The notes under the pieces were generated by a model, which was not told the DNA's origin, did no database searches, and was given only the letters and a program-made list of their open reading frames with translations. A stretch of DNA of 64,000 nt from Streptomyces yangpuensis. Lineage in GTDB: Bacteria > Actinomycetota > Actinomycetes > Streptomycetales > Streptomycetaceae. The DNA lies in the NCBI RefSeq assembly GCF_001005295.1, contig NZ_LBMK01000002.1, forward strand, positions 126,931 to 190,930. The letters run 5' to 3'. Each line of letters begins with the position of its first letter. The first letter of the stretch is position 1. Both the position numbers and the translations under genes were made by a program. Positions 45,556-54,656 of this stretch are shown here, piece after piece.

Positions 45556-46970
45556 GCACCACCCCCCCCCCGCCGCCCGAGTGCCCCGCCCACATGGCGG
45601 CGACCACGGGCGGCCTGTACCGCCTGCACGGAGCGGAGGCCCAGGCGGACCCGTTCGCCCTGTACGAGAAGCTGCGGGCCGAGCACGGCCCGGTGGCCCC
45701 GGTGCTCGTCAGCGGGGACCTCCCGGCGTGGCTGGTCCTCGGCCACCGGGAGAACCTGGACGTCGCGCGCACGACCTCGCGGTTCGCCCGCGATCCGCGG
45801 GGCTGGCGCGACATGAGAGAGGGCCGGGTGCCGGCCGACACCCCGCTCGGCCCCATGGTCTCCTGGGTACCGGTCTGCAACTTCACCGACGGCCCCGTCC
45901 ACGAGCGACTGCGCTCCGCCGTCGTGGAGTCCCTGGAACGCTTCGACAAGCGCGGCATCCGCCGCTACGTCACCCGCTTCGCCAACCACCTCGTCGACCA
46001 GATCGCCGCCGAGGGGTACGCGGACCTGGTGCCCGCCTTCTCCGACCAGCTCCCCATGCTGGTCATGACCCAGCTCATCGGCGCGCCCGACGAGCACGGC
46101 CCGTTGCTGGTCAACGCGGCACGCGACATGCTCCAGGGGACGGAGACGGCCCTCCAGAGCGACCGCTACGTCACCACCACGCTGGAGAACCTGGTCGTCG
46201 AGCGCAAGGCCAAACCCGCCCGCGACCTCGCCTCCTGGCTGATCGAGCACCCCGCGGACCTGACCGACACCGAAGTGCTCATGCACCTGCGCGTCGTGCT
46301 CATCGCGGCCTACGAGACCACCGCCAACCTGATCGCCAACACGCTGCGCACCGTCCTGACCGACCCGCGCTTCCGGGCAAGCCTCTCCGGAGGCCACATG
46401 ACCCTGCCCGACGCACTGGAGCAGGTCCTCTGGGACGACCCGCCGATCAACACGATCATCGGCCGCTGGGCCACCGGCGACACCGTGCTCGGAGGCCGGC
46501 AGATCAAGGCCGGGGACATGATCCTGCTCGGTCTGGCCGCGGGCAACGCCGACCCCCAGATCCGGCCCGATCCGGCCGCCTCCCTCCACGGCAACCGCTC
46601 CCACCTGGCCTTCAGCAGCGGTCCGCACGAATGCCCGGGCCAGGACATCGGGCGAGCCATCGCGGACACCGGCATCGAGGTCCTGCTGGACCGGCTGCCC
46701 GACCTCCAGCTGGCGGTCGACGTGACCGAGCTCCAGTGGCGGGGCACCCTCATGTCCCGTCACCTGCTGTCGCTGCCGGTACGGTTCGCCCCGCGCTCCA
46801 CGGCGCCCCCGGCCCCGGCCCCGCAGCTCCCGGTGGAGCAGCCGGCCGGGCACCCCGTCCACCCGGTGATCCCGCCGCAGCCGGCGGCGCCCCCCGCGCC
46901 GCCGGTGCCCGGCGGCGGCCGCAGGCGCCGTGGTGTCAGCTGGTGGCGCCGGCTGCTCGGCCGCCGCTGA
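45552..46970 (+). CDS. cvnE: Cytochrome P450, conservon-linked (CvnE type)
   Basis: The 472-residue P450 has the I-helix region VVLIAAYETTANLIANTL (Glu-Thr-Thr instead of the usual GxDT), an ERR region poorly resolved around LEQVLWDDPP, and the heme-cysteine segment FSSGPHECPGQDIGRAI near residue 360. The tail after residue 415 is Pro-rich and ends in a basic cluster (RRRRGVSWWRRLLGRR). The first codons contain a run of ten C (45562-45571), prone to slippage. Some conservons carry such P450s, which are needed for development or secondary metabolism. It is convergent with a terpene cyclase gene. Confidence 0.88.
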   Translation: MSTTPPPPPECPAHMAATTGGLYRLHGAEAQADPFALYEKLRAEHGPVAPVLVSGDLPAWLVLGHRENLDVARTTSRFARDPRGWRDMREGRVPADTPLGPMVSWVPVCNFTDGPVHERLRSAVVESLERFDKRGIRRYVTRFANHLVDQIAAEGYADLVPAFSDQLPMLVMTQLIGAPDEHGPLLVNAARDMLQGTETALQSDRYVTTTLENLVVERKAKPARDLASWLIEHPADLTDTEVLMHLRVVLIAAYETTANLIANTLRTVLTDPRFRASLSGGHMTLPDALEQVLWDDPPINTIIGRWATGDTVLGGRQIKAGDMILLGLAAGNADPQIRPDPAASLHGNRSHLAFSSGPHECPGQDIGRAIADTGIEVLLDRLPDLQLAVDVTELQWRGTLMSRHLLSLPVRFAPRSTAPPAPAPQLPVEQPAGHPVHPVIPPQPAAPPAPPVPGGGRRRRGVSWWRRLLGRR

Positions 46971-47002
46971 CCCGGCCCGACGGGCCGACCGGTGCCACAC
47001 GC

Positions 47003-47037
47003 CCGAGGTCCCCGGCCGGTGCGGCCGGGGACCTCGG
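47003..47037. terminator. Perfect bidirectional hairpin between conservon and terpene operon
   Basis: CCGAGGTCCCCGGCCG pairs perfectly over 16 bases with CGGCCGGGGACCTCGG around a GTG loop. It is 33 bases after the P450 stop and 9 bases from the stop of the convergent terpene cyclase gene. Its strength and location make it a terminator for both. Confidence 0.8.
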
Positions 47038-47045
47038 CGTACCGC

Positions 47046-48152
47046 TCAGCCGTGGAGCTGCCGCCACCAGGACGCCAGGGCCGGTGGCACCGGGGCCTCG
47101 GCCCCGGCGGTGCTCGGGTGCTCTGCGTACCGGAGCGCGAACCGGGCCTCGGGCACGGGCAGTTCGTAGCGGTTGCGCGGACTGGCGTACCGGGGCGCAC
47201 CGGCCTGCCAGGCGATGGAGCCGGCCACGTAGTGGCCCAGCGCCGCGAGGTGACGGTGCAGTGCGCCGTCCCCGTGGCACGCCTCGTCCGCCAGCCGGGC
47301 CCGCAGCCCGGTGAAGAGGACCATCACCCGGTCACGCAGGGCCACGGCGAGCGGTACCGCCTCGGCAGGGGAGCAGCCCTCCTGGTGGGCGAGAACGTTG
47401 ACGAGGTTCACCTCGCGCGGCTCCAGATGGTCGTCCTTGTCGTAGGAGAACAGGTCGTTGTCCGCGCTGACGACGAAACCGGCCGCGTCCGTCAGGGCCG
47501 TCAGCGCGGGGGAGCACAGGACGTCCGCCGGCAGCCGGTCCCCGCGGGCGACGTCCGACCAGGTCAGCGAGAAGCGGGTGCCGTTCGCCAGCGGCCCCAT
47601 GGCGACGAAGTCGTTCAGCCCCGGCATGGAGCCCGCCTCGGCGCGGGCGGCCCGCCAGGCCGCCCCGAGCAGCCAGTCCCTGGTCCCCTCGACGAACCTG
47701 CGCAGCTCGTAGGGGGTGAGCATGGCGTGCGTACGGCCCACCAGGTCCAGCAGGGCCCGGGTCATGGGCCCGTCGGGCAGTACGGACACCGCGGGGTCCT
47801 CGACGGTCCGCAGCAGCCGCACCCCGTGGTCGACGACGGCCGCCGTGTCCGCGTCGTCGGAACCGGAGTCCTGCCAGTCGTCGACGGCGTTGGCCCAGTA
47901 GTTCCACTCGGTGAACAGCAGCACGGCCTCCACGTCCCCGTCGGGGACGATCCGGCAGGAGAAGTCGGCGCTGTGGGTGGCGAGCCCCCAGGCCCGCTCG
48001 ACCGGATCCGGGTACAGGCCGAAGGCGTCCACCCACTCGACGGCCCGGGCCTCGACCTCCTTCGCCCGGGGATGGACGAGGTCGCGCGGCAGGGGGCAGT
48101 AGAAGGGCGGCAGGCCCGGACCGAGGCGCGAGGGCCGTGGCGGTGCGGTCAT
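47046..48152 (-). CDS. Class I terpene cyclase
   Basis: The 368-residue enzyme has the Asp-rich motif VDDWQDSG near residue 90 and the NSE-type motif [10 protein letters not shown] near 235, both for magnesium-diphosphate binding. The size fits bacterial sesquiterpene or methylated-terpene cyclases. Between them lie [14 protein letters not shown] and [14 protein letters not shown]. The start ATG overlaps by ATGA the stop of a methyltransferase gene. That coupling is known for enzymes that cyclise C-methylated prenyl diphosphates (as 2-methylisoborneol or sodorifen systems), so the substrate may be a methylated GPP or FPP. The Pro-rich N-terminus of methylisoborneol synthases is missing. Confidence 0.85.
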   Translation of the reverse strand: MTAPPRPSRLGPGLPPFYCPLPRDLVHPRAKEVEARAVEWVDAFGLYPDPVERAWGLATHSADFSCRIVPDGDVEAVLLFTEWNYWANAVDDWQDSGSDDADTAAVVDHGVRLLRTVEDPAVSVLPDGPMTRALLDLVGRTHAMLTPYELRRFVEGTRDWLLGAAWRAARAEAGSMPGLNDFVAMGPLANGTRFSLTWSDVARGDRLPADVLCSPALTALTDAAGFVVSADNDLFSYDKDDHLEPREVNLVNVLAHQEGCSPAEAVPLAVALRDRVMVLFTGLRARLADEACHGDGALHRHLAALGHYVAGSIAWQAGAPRYASPRNRYELPVPEARFALRYAEHPSTAGAEAPVPPALASWWRQLHG

Positions 48153-49066
48153 CGGCCACCACCGATCCGGAAGCGCAACAGCCTTGTCTCCACCGCGTGT
48201 TCGCGCCAGAGCCGGAAGAACTTGCTGTGCGCGATCGTCGACTGTTCGAGGCGGTCGTGCGTCCAGGCTCCGGCCCCGGCGCCGGAGCCAGCTCCGAGCC
48301 GGTCGAGTTCGGCGGTGTTCCACGCCATCGACTGCATCCAGAACTCCGCCACCGCGTCCGTCACGTCCTCGTCCTGCACCAGCTCGAAGCCGGCCGCCTC
48401 GGCAGCGGCCAGGTACTCCCCGCGCCGGCCCAGCCGGGTTCTGTAGTAGCCGTCCATGAACTCCCGCCATTCGGAGGCGCCCACGAAGTGTTCCTGGATC
48501 CCGAACCATCCGCCGGGCACCAGGGCCCTGGCGACGACCTCGAACAGGCGGGCCCGGTCGGTGTAGCCGCTGCTCTCATTGGCGTAGACGGCGTCGTACG
48601 CGTGCGTCTCGTCCAGGTCGTGCACGTCCGCCAGTACGGGTCTCACACGGTCCGCGACGCCGCTGTGCAGGGCGAAGTGCCTTACGATGGGCAGGTGTTC
48701 GGGTGTGACGGTGAGGCCGGTGACCGAAGTCCCGTGCTCCTGGGCCCAGTAGAGCGACGTACCACCGAGCCCGCAGCCGATGTCGAGCAGGCGCCGGGGA
48801 GGCGCTTCGTACGCGCCCCAGGTGCGGGCCGCGTGGTCGACTATCCGCTCCTGAGCGGCGAACAGGCCCTGTTTCAGCAGGTTCTGGGGGACGGTTGTCT
48901 CAGGTGGACCGTCCGGGTACAGCCCCACGTGGAAATGGACGCGTGGGCCAGGACCGTACTTGTGCAGTATCTCCTGTGTCTTGCGGCTGTAGTAGAGCCG
49001 CACCGGGTCGTCTGCGGCCGCACCGGGTCCGCCGCATAAAGTCCGTACGAAGGGTGTAACGCACAT
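48149..49066 (-). CDS. C-methyltransferase, probably on a prenyl diphosphate
   Basis: The 305-residue protein has the SAM motif [18 protein letters not shown] near residue 95 and follows the pattern of sterol/GPP C-methyltransferases: [42 protein letters not shown] and [10 protein letters not shown]. The VHFHVG segment stands where GPP methyltransferases have a HHHYG motif. ATG at 49066 has AAAGGGCGG upstream. Its stop overlaps the terpene cyclase start by ATGA, so the product of this enzyme is likely the substrate of the cyclase. Sodorifen-type or benzastatin-type methyltransferases are alternatives. Confidence 0.75.
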   Translation of the reverse strand: MCVTPFVRTLCGGPGAAADDPVRLYYSRKTQEILHKYGPGPRVHFHVGLYPDGPPETTVPQNLLKQGLFAAQERIVDHAARTWGAYEAPPRRLLDIGCGLGGTSLYWAQEHGTSVTGLTVTPEHLPIVRHFALHSGVADRVRPVLADVHDLDETHAYDAVYANESSGYTDRARLFEVVARALVPGGWFGIQEHFVGASEWREFMDGYYRTRLGRRGEYLAAAEAAGFELVQDEDVTDAVAEFWMQSMAWNTAELDRLGAGSGAGAGAWTHDRLEQSTIAHSKFFRLWREHAVETRLLRFRIGGGR

Positions 49067-49244
49067 GGGGTGTCCGCCCTTTCGTGGGGTAGGGCCGCCC
49101 TCCGGGACGCGCTGCGCCGCTCTCGTGGCGTCCCGAACGGCACACTGTTGAAGCACGGACCATCGTGGCACTTCACAGGCACCACGTCAGCCCGCCGGAG
49201 CAGCACGGTACCGTCAAGATCCTTGCTGTGAAGGCTGGTTGATG

Positions 49245-49994
49245 TCATGCGTGGGCGTGCTCCCGCGCCGGGGACGGCGCCAGCCGGACGAACGTCCGGG
49301 CGTCGGTCACGGCCGCCCCGCCCGGGTCGTTGTTGAAGTACGCGAAGACGTCCGCGCTCGCCGGCCAGGTGTCCGCGATCCGGGCCGCCCAGCTGCGCAG
49401 GGCCGTCCTGCCGTACCGGGGCGCCGGGTGGGCACGGCCCTCGTGGAACCGTACGTACCCCCAGTCCGCGGTGCGCCACAGCGGTGTCACGGGCCGGGAC
49501 CCGCGATCGGCCCAGCACAGGGCCGCGCCGCGGCCGGTCAGGACCGAGCGCACCTCCTCCGTCCACCAGGACTCGTGCCGGGGTTCGACCGCGACGCGCG
49601 TACCGGCGGGAAAGCAGGCCAGACACGCGTCGAGTGCGTCCGGGTCGGCCCGCAGCGTGGGCGGGAGCTGCAGCAGGACCGGTCCGAGCCGGTCGCCGAG
49701 GGCGGCGGCGTGCGCCATGAGCCGGTCCACCGGCTCGGCGGGTTCGCGCAGGCGTTTGACGTGCGTCAGGAAGCGGCTGGCCTTGACGGCCATGACAAAA
49801 CCGGACGGAGTGCGGGCGCGCCACTGGGCGAACGTTCCGGGTGACGGCAGCCGGTAGAAGGCGGCGTTGCTCTCCACGGTGCGGAAATGAGCGGCATACT
49901 CCTCCAGCCACAGGCGCTGCGGCCGGCCCGGCGGATACAGGACGCCCGCCCAGTCGCGGTACTGCCAGCCGGACGTGCCGACGTGCACGGTCAT
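49245..49994 (-). CDS. DUF72 (YecE-like) TIM-barrel protein
   Basis: The 249-residue protein starts VHVGTSGWQYRDWAGVLYPP, the signature of DUF72, and has VESNAAFYRLPSPGTFAQW, AVKASRFLTH, VLLQLPPTL, VAVEPRHESWW and VFAYFNNDPGG. These are shared by YecE-like proteins, which adopt a TIM barrel and whose reaction is unknown. ATG at 49994 is chosen by family alignment. It is a single gene between the methyltransferase start and the beta-lactamase gene. Confidence 0.88.
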   Translation of the reverse strand: MTVHVGTSGWQYRDWAGVLYPPGRPQRLWLEEYAAHFRTVESNAAFYRLPSPGTFAQWRARTPSGFVMAVKASRFLTHVKRLREPAEPVDRLMAHAAALGDRLGPVLLQLPPTLRADPDALDACLACFPAGTRVAVEPRHESWWTEEVRSVLTGRGAALCWADRGSRPVTPLWRTADWGYVRFHEGRAHPAPRYGRTALRSWAARIADTWPASADVFAYFNNDPGGAAVTDARTFVRLAPSPAREHAHA

Positions 49995-50233
49995 GCCGTG
50001 CGCCTGCCCGCCGCGCGGTCCGGCACACCTCCACCTCCGGTTCGAGGAGGAGGGCGCCGGGCAGAAGGGGACTGCCGCCCCGCGGTCCCGGCCGCGGGAC
50101 GGCGACGGTCCACCCCCCGGCGGTGTTGCGGGCCGACGACCGCGAGGCCGCCTTCGCGGGTCTGGTGGCGGACCTCTCGGTGGCCGCCACCGTGCTGGAG
50201 TGACCCGCGAGGGTGGCCACCGGCGCGGGAGCC

Positions 50234-51142
50234 TCAGGAAAGGGCTGCCGCCAGAGCGGCGGCGGCCTTCGCCACCAGGGCGTTCCGGCGCGGCGCGGCG
50301 GGCTCCGCCATGGTGGTCAGCACGGCGAGCTCCAGGGGCGGCCGGCCCGGAGGCCAGGCGATGCCCACGTTGTTGTTGGTCCCGTACGACCCGGCGCCCG
50401 TCTTGTCCCCGATCACCCAGTCGCGGGGCAGGCCGGCACGGAACCGGTCGACGCTCGTCGTGCTGGACACCAGCCAGCGCGTCAGGAGCTCCCGGTGCCG
50501 CGGGGCGAGCGCGTCGCCGAGCACGAGCCGCCCGTAGGTACGGGCGATGGCCCGGGGGCTGGTCGTGTCGGTCACCCGCGACGGCTCGGCCGAGTTCAGC
50601 TCCGGCTCCCAGCGGTCGAGCCGTGTCGTGCGGTCCCCGAGGGAGCGGCAGAACCGGGTGATCGCCGTGGGCCCGCCCAGCTCGCGCAGCAGCAGGTTCG
50701 CGGCGCAGTTGTCGCTCTGGGCGATGGCCGCCGAGCACAGCTCGGCCACCGTCAGTCCGCCGGCGATGTTCTCGGGCCGTTCGGTCACCAGGCCGCCGCC
50801 CGCGGAGGTGACGTCGCCTTGCGAGTAGTGGATCCGCCGGGCGAGGAACTCGCCGTCACGGTCCAGGTCCCGCAGCACGGCCGCCGCGGCCGGTGTCTTG
50901 AACACCGAGCACATGGGGAACAGCTCGTCGGCGCGGTACCGCACCGTCCGGCCCGTGCCCGTGTCCCGCGCGTACGCCCCCACCCGTGCGCCGTACTCGC
51001 GCTCCAGCGCGCGCAGCTGCCGGACGGCCCCGCCCCCGCCCTCCGCACCGGGCGTCGCCGCACGGGCCGCGCCCGCCGGCAGCGCCGCGGTCAGCGCCAC
51101 TCCCGCTCCCAGAGTCAGTAATGCACGACGGGTCTGCTCCAC
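50234..51142 (-). CDS. Class A beta-lactamase, Tat-like signal
   Basis: The 302-residue enzyme hydrolyses beta-lactams. The active-site SxxK is in MCSVFKTPAAAA near residue 80, the SDN loop in AQSDNCAANLL near 142, the omega-loop glutamate in RWEPELNSA near 178 and KTG in IGDKTGAGSYG near 245. The N-terminus TRRALLTLGAGVALTAALPA has twin arginines, so export by Tat is likely, as for many Streptomyces class A enzymes. GTG at 51142 follows GAGGAGAGG. There is no blaR-type regulator gene beside it. Confidence 0.92.
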   Translation of the reverse strand: MEQTRRALLTLGAGVALTAALPAGAARAATPGAEGGGGAVRQLRALEREYGARVGAYARDTGTGRTVRYRADELFPMCSVFKTPAAAAVLRDLDRDGEFLARRIHYSQGDVTSAGGGLVTERPENIAGGLTVAELCSAAIAQSDNCAANLLLRELGGPTAITRFCRSLGDRTTRLDRWEPELNSAEPSRVTDTTSPRAIARTYGRLVLGDALAPRHRELLTRWLVSSTTSVDRFRAGLPRDWVIGDKTGAGSYGTNNNVGIAWPPGRPPLELAVLTTMAEPAAPRRNALVAKAAAALAAALS

Positions 51143-51223
51143 GTCGCCTCTCCTCTCCCTTTGACGGTCACGTGGCGGCAAAGACGCCGAAGAAGATCAA
51201 TCCGGTTGCGTCCCGTGCTCCGG

Positions 51224-52513
51224 TCAGTGGGCCGGAGCCGGAGCCGGAGCCGGAGCCGGGGCCGGGGCCGGGGCCGAGGCGTGGGTGGGGCCCTGCTCGC
51301 GCACCGCCCAGGGGGAGCCGTACGCCGTCAGCAGGTCGAGGAACGGGAGCGGCGGCAGGGCCTCGGGGCCCAGGACACCGGACCCGGACCACACGCCGGT
51401 CGCGAGCAGTTCGAGAGCCACCACCGGGTTGACGGCGGTCTGCCAGACGACAGCCTGCGAGCCGTACTCACGCATGGACCACTGGTTGTCGACCACGTGG
51501 TAGAGGTACACCTCGCGCGGCAGGCCGTCCCTGGTGCCCTTGACCCAGGTGCCGGCGCAGGTCTTCCCCGTCATACGGTCCCCGAGCGTCGCCGGGTCGG
51601 GCAGGCAGGCGGCGACCACGTCGCGCGGCGAGACGCGGACCTCGGCGCCGTCCTCGCCGCGGACCGGGACCCGGACGGTGGAGTCCAGGCCCAGCGCGTG
51701 CAGCGCCTTGAGCTTGCCGATGAAGTCGTCGCCGAGGCCGTACTTGAAGGTGACCCGGCGGGCCCCGACCCAGCGCGGCACGAGAAGGACCTCCTCGTGC
51801 TCCACGTTGACGCACTCGACCGGCCCGATGCCCTCGGGGAAGTCGAAGACCTCCGGCTCGCTGAACGGCTCGGTGGTGAACCAGCCGCGCTCGCTCTCGT
51901 ACACCACCGGTGGGTTCAGGCACTCCTCGATCGTCGTCCAGATGTTGAAGGACGGGGCGAAGTCGTAGCCCTCGACGGTCAGGTTCGCTCCGTCGCGGAT
52001 GCCGATCTCCTCGATGTCGTCGAAGAGCTCGTCGGCTGCGTAACGGGCGAAGACGTCCGACAGCCCGGGCTCGACACCCATGCCGACCAGCGCCATGCGG
52101 TCCGACTTCTCCCACTCCGCGGCCCGTTCGAACTGCTCGTCGCCGAGCTTCACCCCGCACTCGCCGTGCGGGTCGTCCGGGTGCGGGCGGGAGAGGGACA
52201 TCGCCATGTCGACGTAGTGGCTGCCCGCCGCCAGCGCGGCGTCGAACAGGGGCATCACGAAGCGTGGGTCGGTGGCGTTCATCAGTACGTCGCAGCCGCG
52301 TTCGGTGAGCAGCTCCGTCACCGCCGCCTCGTCGGAGGCGTCGACACGGCACGCGCTGAACCGTTGCTCGCCGGCGCCCAGGACCGCGACGGCGGCCTCC
52401 GCGCGGGCCAGGTCGTAGTCGGCGACGACGAAGTGGTCGAAGAAGCCACGGCGGGCCGCGATCTTGGTGATCGCGCTCCCGACACCGCCGGCACCCACAA
52501 GCAGAACACGCAT
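51224..52513 (-). CDS. Saccharopine dehydrogenase-like NAD(P)-binding protein
   Basis: The 429-residue protein begins MRVLLVGAGGVGSAITKIA, a Rossmann nucleotide site, and continues with DVLMNATDPRFVMPLFDAAL, HYVDMAMSL and GMGVEPGLSDVFARYA, as in saccharopine reductase-like enzymes (Lys1/carboxynorspermidine type). The end of the protein is a Pro-Ala dipeptide run (APAPAPAP) made by a hexamer DNA repeat. ATG at 52513 follows AAAGGA. It is divergent from a TetR gene 114 bases away, which likely controls it. The amino acid substrate is unknown. Confidence 0.83.
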   Translation of the reverse strand: MRVLLVGAGGVGSAITKIAARRGFFDHFVVADYDLARAEAAVAVLGAGEQRFSACRVDASDEAAVTELLTERGCDVLMNATDPRFVMPLFDAALAAGSHYVDMAMSLSRPHPDDPHGECGVKLGDEQFERAAEWEKSDRMALVGMGVEPGLSDVFARYAADELFDDIEEIGIRDGANLTVEGYDFAPSFNIWTTIEECLNPPVVYESERGWFTTEPFSEPEVFDFPEGIGPVECVNVEHEEVLLVPRWVGARRVTFKYGLGDDFIGKLKALHALGLDSTVRVPVRGEDGAEVRVSPRDVVAACLPDPATLGDRMTGKTCAGTWVKGTRDGLPREVYLYHVVDNQWSMREYGSQAVVWQTAVNPVVALELLATGVWSGSGVLGPEALPPLPFLDLLTAYGSPWAVREQGPTHASAPAPAPAPAPAPAPAH

Positions 52514-52627
52514 GGCTCGGTCCTTTCCCGGTGAGGCGTCCGCCTCAGAGGGCTGATGGAACCGGGCGTCCCGAGTTAAGGTCAATGGTGTTGGCATAAG
52601 ACCGGCGCGTCACGGAGGAGGGCGGAG

Positions 52628-53335
52628 ATGGCGAAGGCCGTGGTCCCGGAGGAGGCCCGCAGGCGGCGCCGGCCGACGCGGCAGGGGACGGTGCTCTCCG
52701 AGAAGCTGATCGTCGAGACGGCGCTGCGGATGGTGCGCGAGCACGGCAGCGCGGGCCTGTCCGCCCGGCGCCTCGGCGCGGCCCTGGGCGCGGACCCCAG
52801 CACCCTCTACCGGTACTTCGAGGGCATGGACGGGCTCACCCTCGCCATGGGCGAGGAGCTGATCGGCCGGGCGCTCGCCGGCTGGGCCCCCACCGGACGG
52901 TGGCGCGACGACCTGCGCGCCCTGGGCTTGCGCATCCACGGCGCCTACCTCGCCCACCCGCAGGCCGCCCTGCTGACCACGAGCCGGGTCACCGGCCGCC
53001 CGCGGGAGATCGCGGCCGACGAGGCGATCCTGGGCATCCTGCGCGGTGCCGGGTTCGGCGACGAGGACGCGGTGCGGATCTACCACGCCTACATCGACCA
53101 GAGCCTGGCCTTCGCGGCCCTCGACGCGGGCCCCCTCGCCCTGACGGACGAGGCACGCGCGTCCGACGAGGAGCGCTGGGAGTCGACGTACGCCCGCCTG
53201 CCGGCCGACGACTACCCGAACATCGCGGCCACCGCGGGGCTGCTGGCATCCCGGATGCCCCACAGCGCCTACCCGGTCGCCCTGGAGATGCTGCTGGAGA
53301 CGGCGGAGCGGCAACTGGCGGACGCCGGGGACTGA
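52628..53335 (+). CDS. TetR family regulator divergent from the saccharopine-type gene
   Basis: The 235-residue protein has a TetR HTH at about residues 22-70 (LIVETALRMVREHGSAGLSA, RRLGAALGADPSTLYRYFEG) after a basic N-terminus. The C-terminal domain (TetR_C, with WRDDLRALGLRIHGAYLAHP) resembles tetracycline-repressor-like members. ATG at 52628 follows GAGGAGGG. By its divergent position it should control the saccharopine-type gene. Confidence 0.85.
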   Translation: MAKAVVPEEARRRRRPTRQGTVLSEKLIVETALRMVREHGSAGLSARRLGAALGADPSTLYRYFEGMDGLTLAMGEELIGRALAGWAPTGRWRDDLRALGLRIHGAYLAHPQAALLTTSRVTGRPREIAADEAILGILRGAGFGDEDAVRIYHAYIDQSLAFAALDAGPLALTDEARASDEERWESTYARLPADDYPNIAATAGLLASRMPHSAYPVALEMLLETAERQLADAGD

Positions 53336-53480
53336 GCCGGGGCGGGGCCCGGGCGGGGTCCCGGGCATCGGCAGTCCGGGCACGCACTGCCGGCCCCCTC
53401 CGCGTCTGCCCCCGGCGCCACGCCCGGCCAACGGTGCCCCCCTGTGTGTTAGCCCGGCGCCGGACCGGGCAGGCGCAAGG

Positions 53481-53527
53481 GCGGAACAGAACGCGGAACA
53501 GAACGCGGAACAGGACGCGGAACAGAG
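53481..53527. repeat. Twelve-base tandem repeat upstream of the DUF4235 gene
   Basis: Four units of GCGGAACAGAAC (the third with GG, the last partial) lie 25 bases before the ATG at 53552. The array resembles other A-containing short repeats found in leaders in this window (7507 and 59809). It may vary in copy number. Confidence 0.75.
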
Positions 53528-53551
53528 CATGGAACCGCCCGGGAGGAACCG

Positions 53552-53818
53552 ATGAAGGCCTCGACCGTCGCGTACAAGCCCGTGGGGATGGCCCTCGGCG
53601 CCCTCGGAGGCGCGCTGGCCGGCATCGCGTTCAAACAGCTGTGGATGCGGCTCGGCCACGAGGGTGACGCACCGAACGCCACCGACGAGGACCGGTCGTG
53701 GCGCGAGATCCTCATCGCCGCGACGCTGCAGGGCGCCGTCTTCGCCCTGGTCAAGGCGGCCATCGACCGCGGCGGTGCCGTGGCCGTCAGGCGCCTCACC
53801 GGCACCTGGCCGGACTGA
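53552..53818 (+). CDS. DUF4235 membrane protein
   Basis: The 88-residue protein has two hydrophobic segments, GMALGALGGALAGIAFKQLW and ILIAATLQGAVFALVKAAID, separated by an acidic loop (DAPNATDEDRSWRE). This is the pattern of DUF4235, an integral-membrane family common in actinobacteria and of unknown function. ATG at 53552 follows GGGAGGA. Confidence 0.85.
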   Translation: MKASTVAYKPVGMALGALGGALAGIAFKQLWMRLGHEGDAPNATDEDRSWREILIAATLQGAVFALVKAAIDRGGAVAVRRLTGTWPD

Positions 53819-53947
53819 CCGGCTCCGGCGCGTAACCACCTGTGCCTCGGCGCGGCCGGACCGTGAGTGAGTGCCGGCGCGTGCCCACCGTGAGCGCGGG
53901 GCTGCGGACCGCGACGCCCCGCACGGGCGTGCGATACGTTGCCCGCC

Positions 53948-54526
53948 ATGAGCGCCCTCGAACACGTCGCCTGGCCGACTGCCCTACGGACCGAGCGGCT
54001 CGTGCTCCGCGAATCCGACGCCCGGGACCGCCCGGCGTTCATCGAGCTGTTCGCCTCGCCGGAGGTACGCACGTACCTCGGTGGCCCCCGCCCGCGTGAC
54101 GAGCTGGACCGCGCGATGCCCGAGGTGCCCGGGCGGCGCCCGGGATTCTTCGTGATCGAGCTCGACGGGACGATGATCGGCATGATCACGCTCGACCCGC
54201 GCGACACGAGCAGGCCGGGGCACGTCCGTCCAGACGCCGGGGAGACCGAACTGAGCTACACCTTCCTCCCGCACGTCTGGGGCCGCGGCTACGCGGCAGA
54301 GGCGTGCGCGGCGGCCCTCGACTGGTTCACCGCGGTGTGCCCCGGCGAGCCCGTGGTCCTGTGCACCCGGAGCGCCAACGACCGTTCCATGCGCCTCGCG
54401 GCGAAGCTCGGCTTCACGGAGGTGGAGCGGTTCGAGGAGTTCGGCGCCGAGCAGTGGTTCGGCGTGCGCTCCCCGGTCGCCCCCTCTGCCCGACCGTGTT
54501 GGCGGCCACGGCAGGATCTGCGGTGA
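53948..54526 (+). CDS. GNAT-family N-acetyltransferase
   Basis: The 192-residue protein resembles RimJ/RimL-type GNAT enzymes. It shows LRTERLVLRESDARDRPAFI at the N-terminus, ELSYTFLPHVWGRGYAAEAC as the acetyl-CoA loop (WGRGYAAEA) and RSANDRSMRLAAKLGFTEVE near the end. It transfers acetyl groups to an N-terminal amino group or a small amine. The substrate is unknown. ATG at 53948 is used; a TTG nine bases upstream is possible. Confidence 0.85.
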   Translation: MSALEHVAWPTALRTERLVLRESDARDRPAFIELFASPEVRTYLGGPRPRDELDRAMPEVPGRRPGFFVIELDGTMIGMITLDPRDTSRPGHVRPDAGETELSYTFLPHVWGRGYAAEACAAALDWFTAVCPGEPVVLCTRSANDRSMRLAAKLGFTEVERFEEFGAEQWFGVRSPVAPSARPCWRPRQDLR

Positions 54527-54656
54527 GAGCGCTCCCTTTCCGTCGGCTCCGTCGAATTCGTCGAACCGCGCACTCCGGTTTATGCTCCGGCGGTGCCGTC
54601 CGCCTCCTTGTCCGCGGACGGCCCCACCGTGCGCGGAACGTTCCAGGAGCTCAGAG

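Noticed and set aside
49841..50203. A plus-strand frame ending ADDREAAFAGLVADLSVAATVLE
   Set aside because: The last 25 residues look plausible, but most of the frame is antisense to the DUF72 gene and no start is supported. It may be a relic tail.
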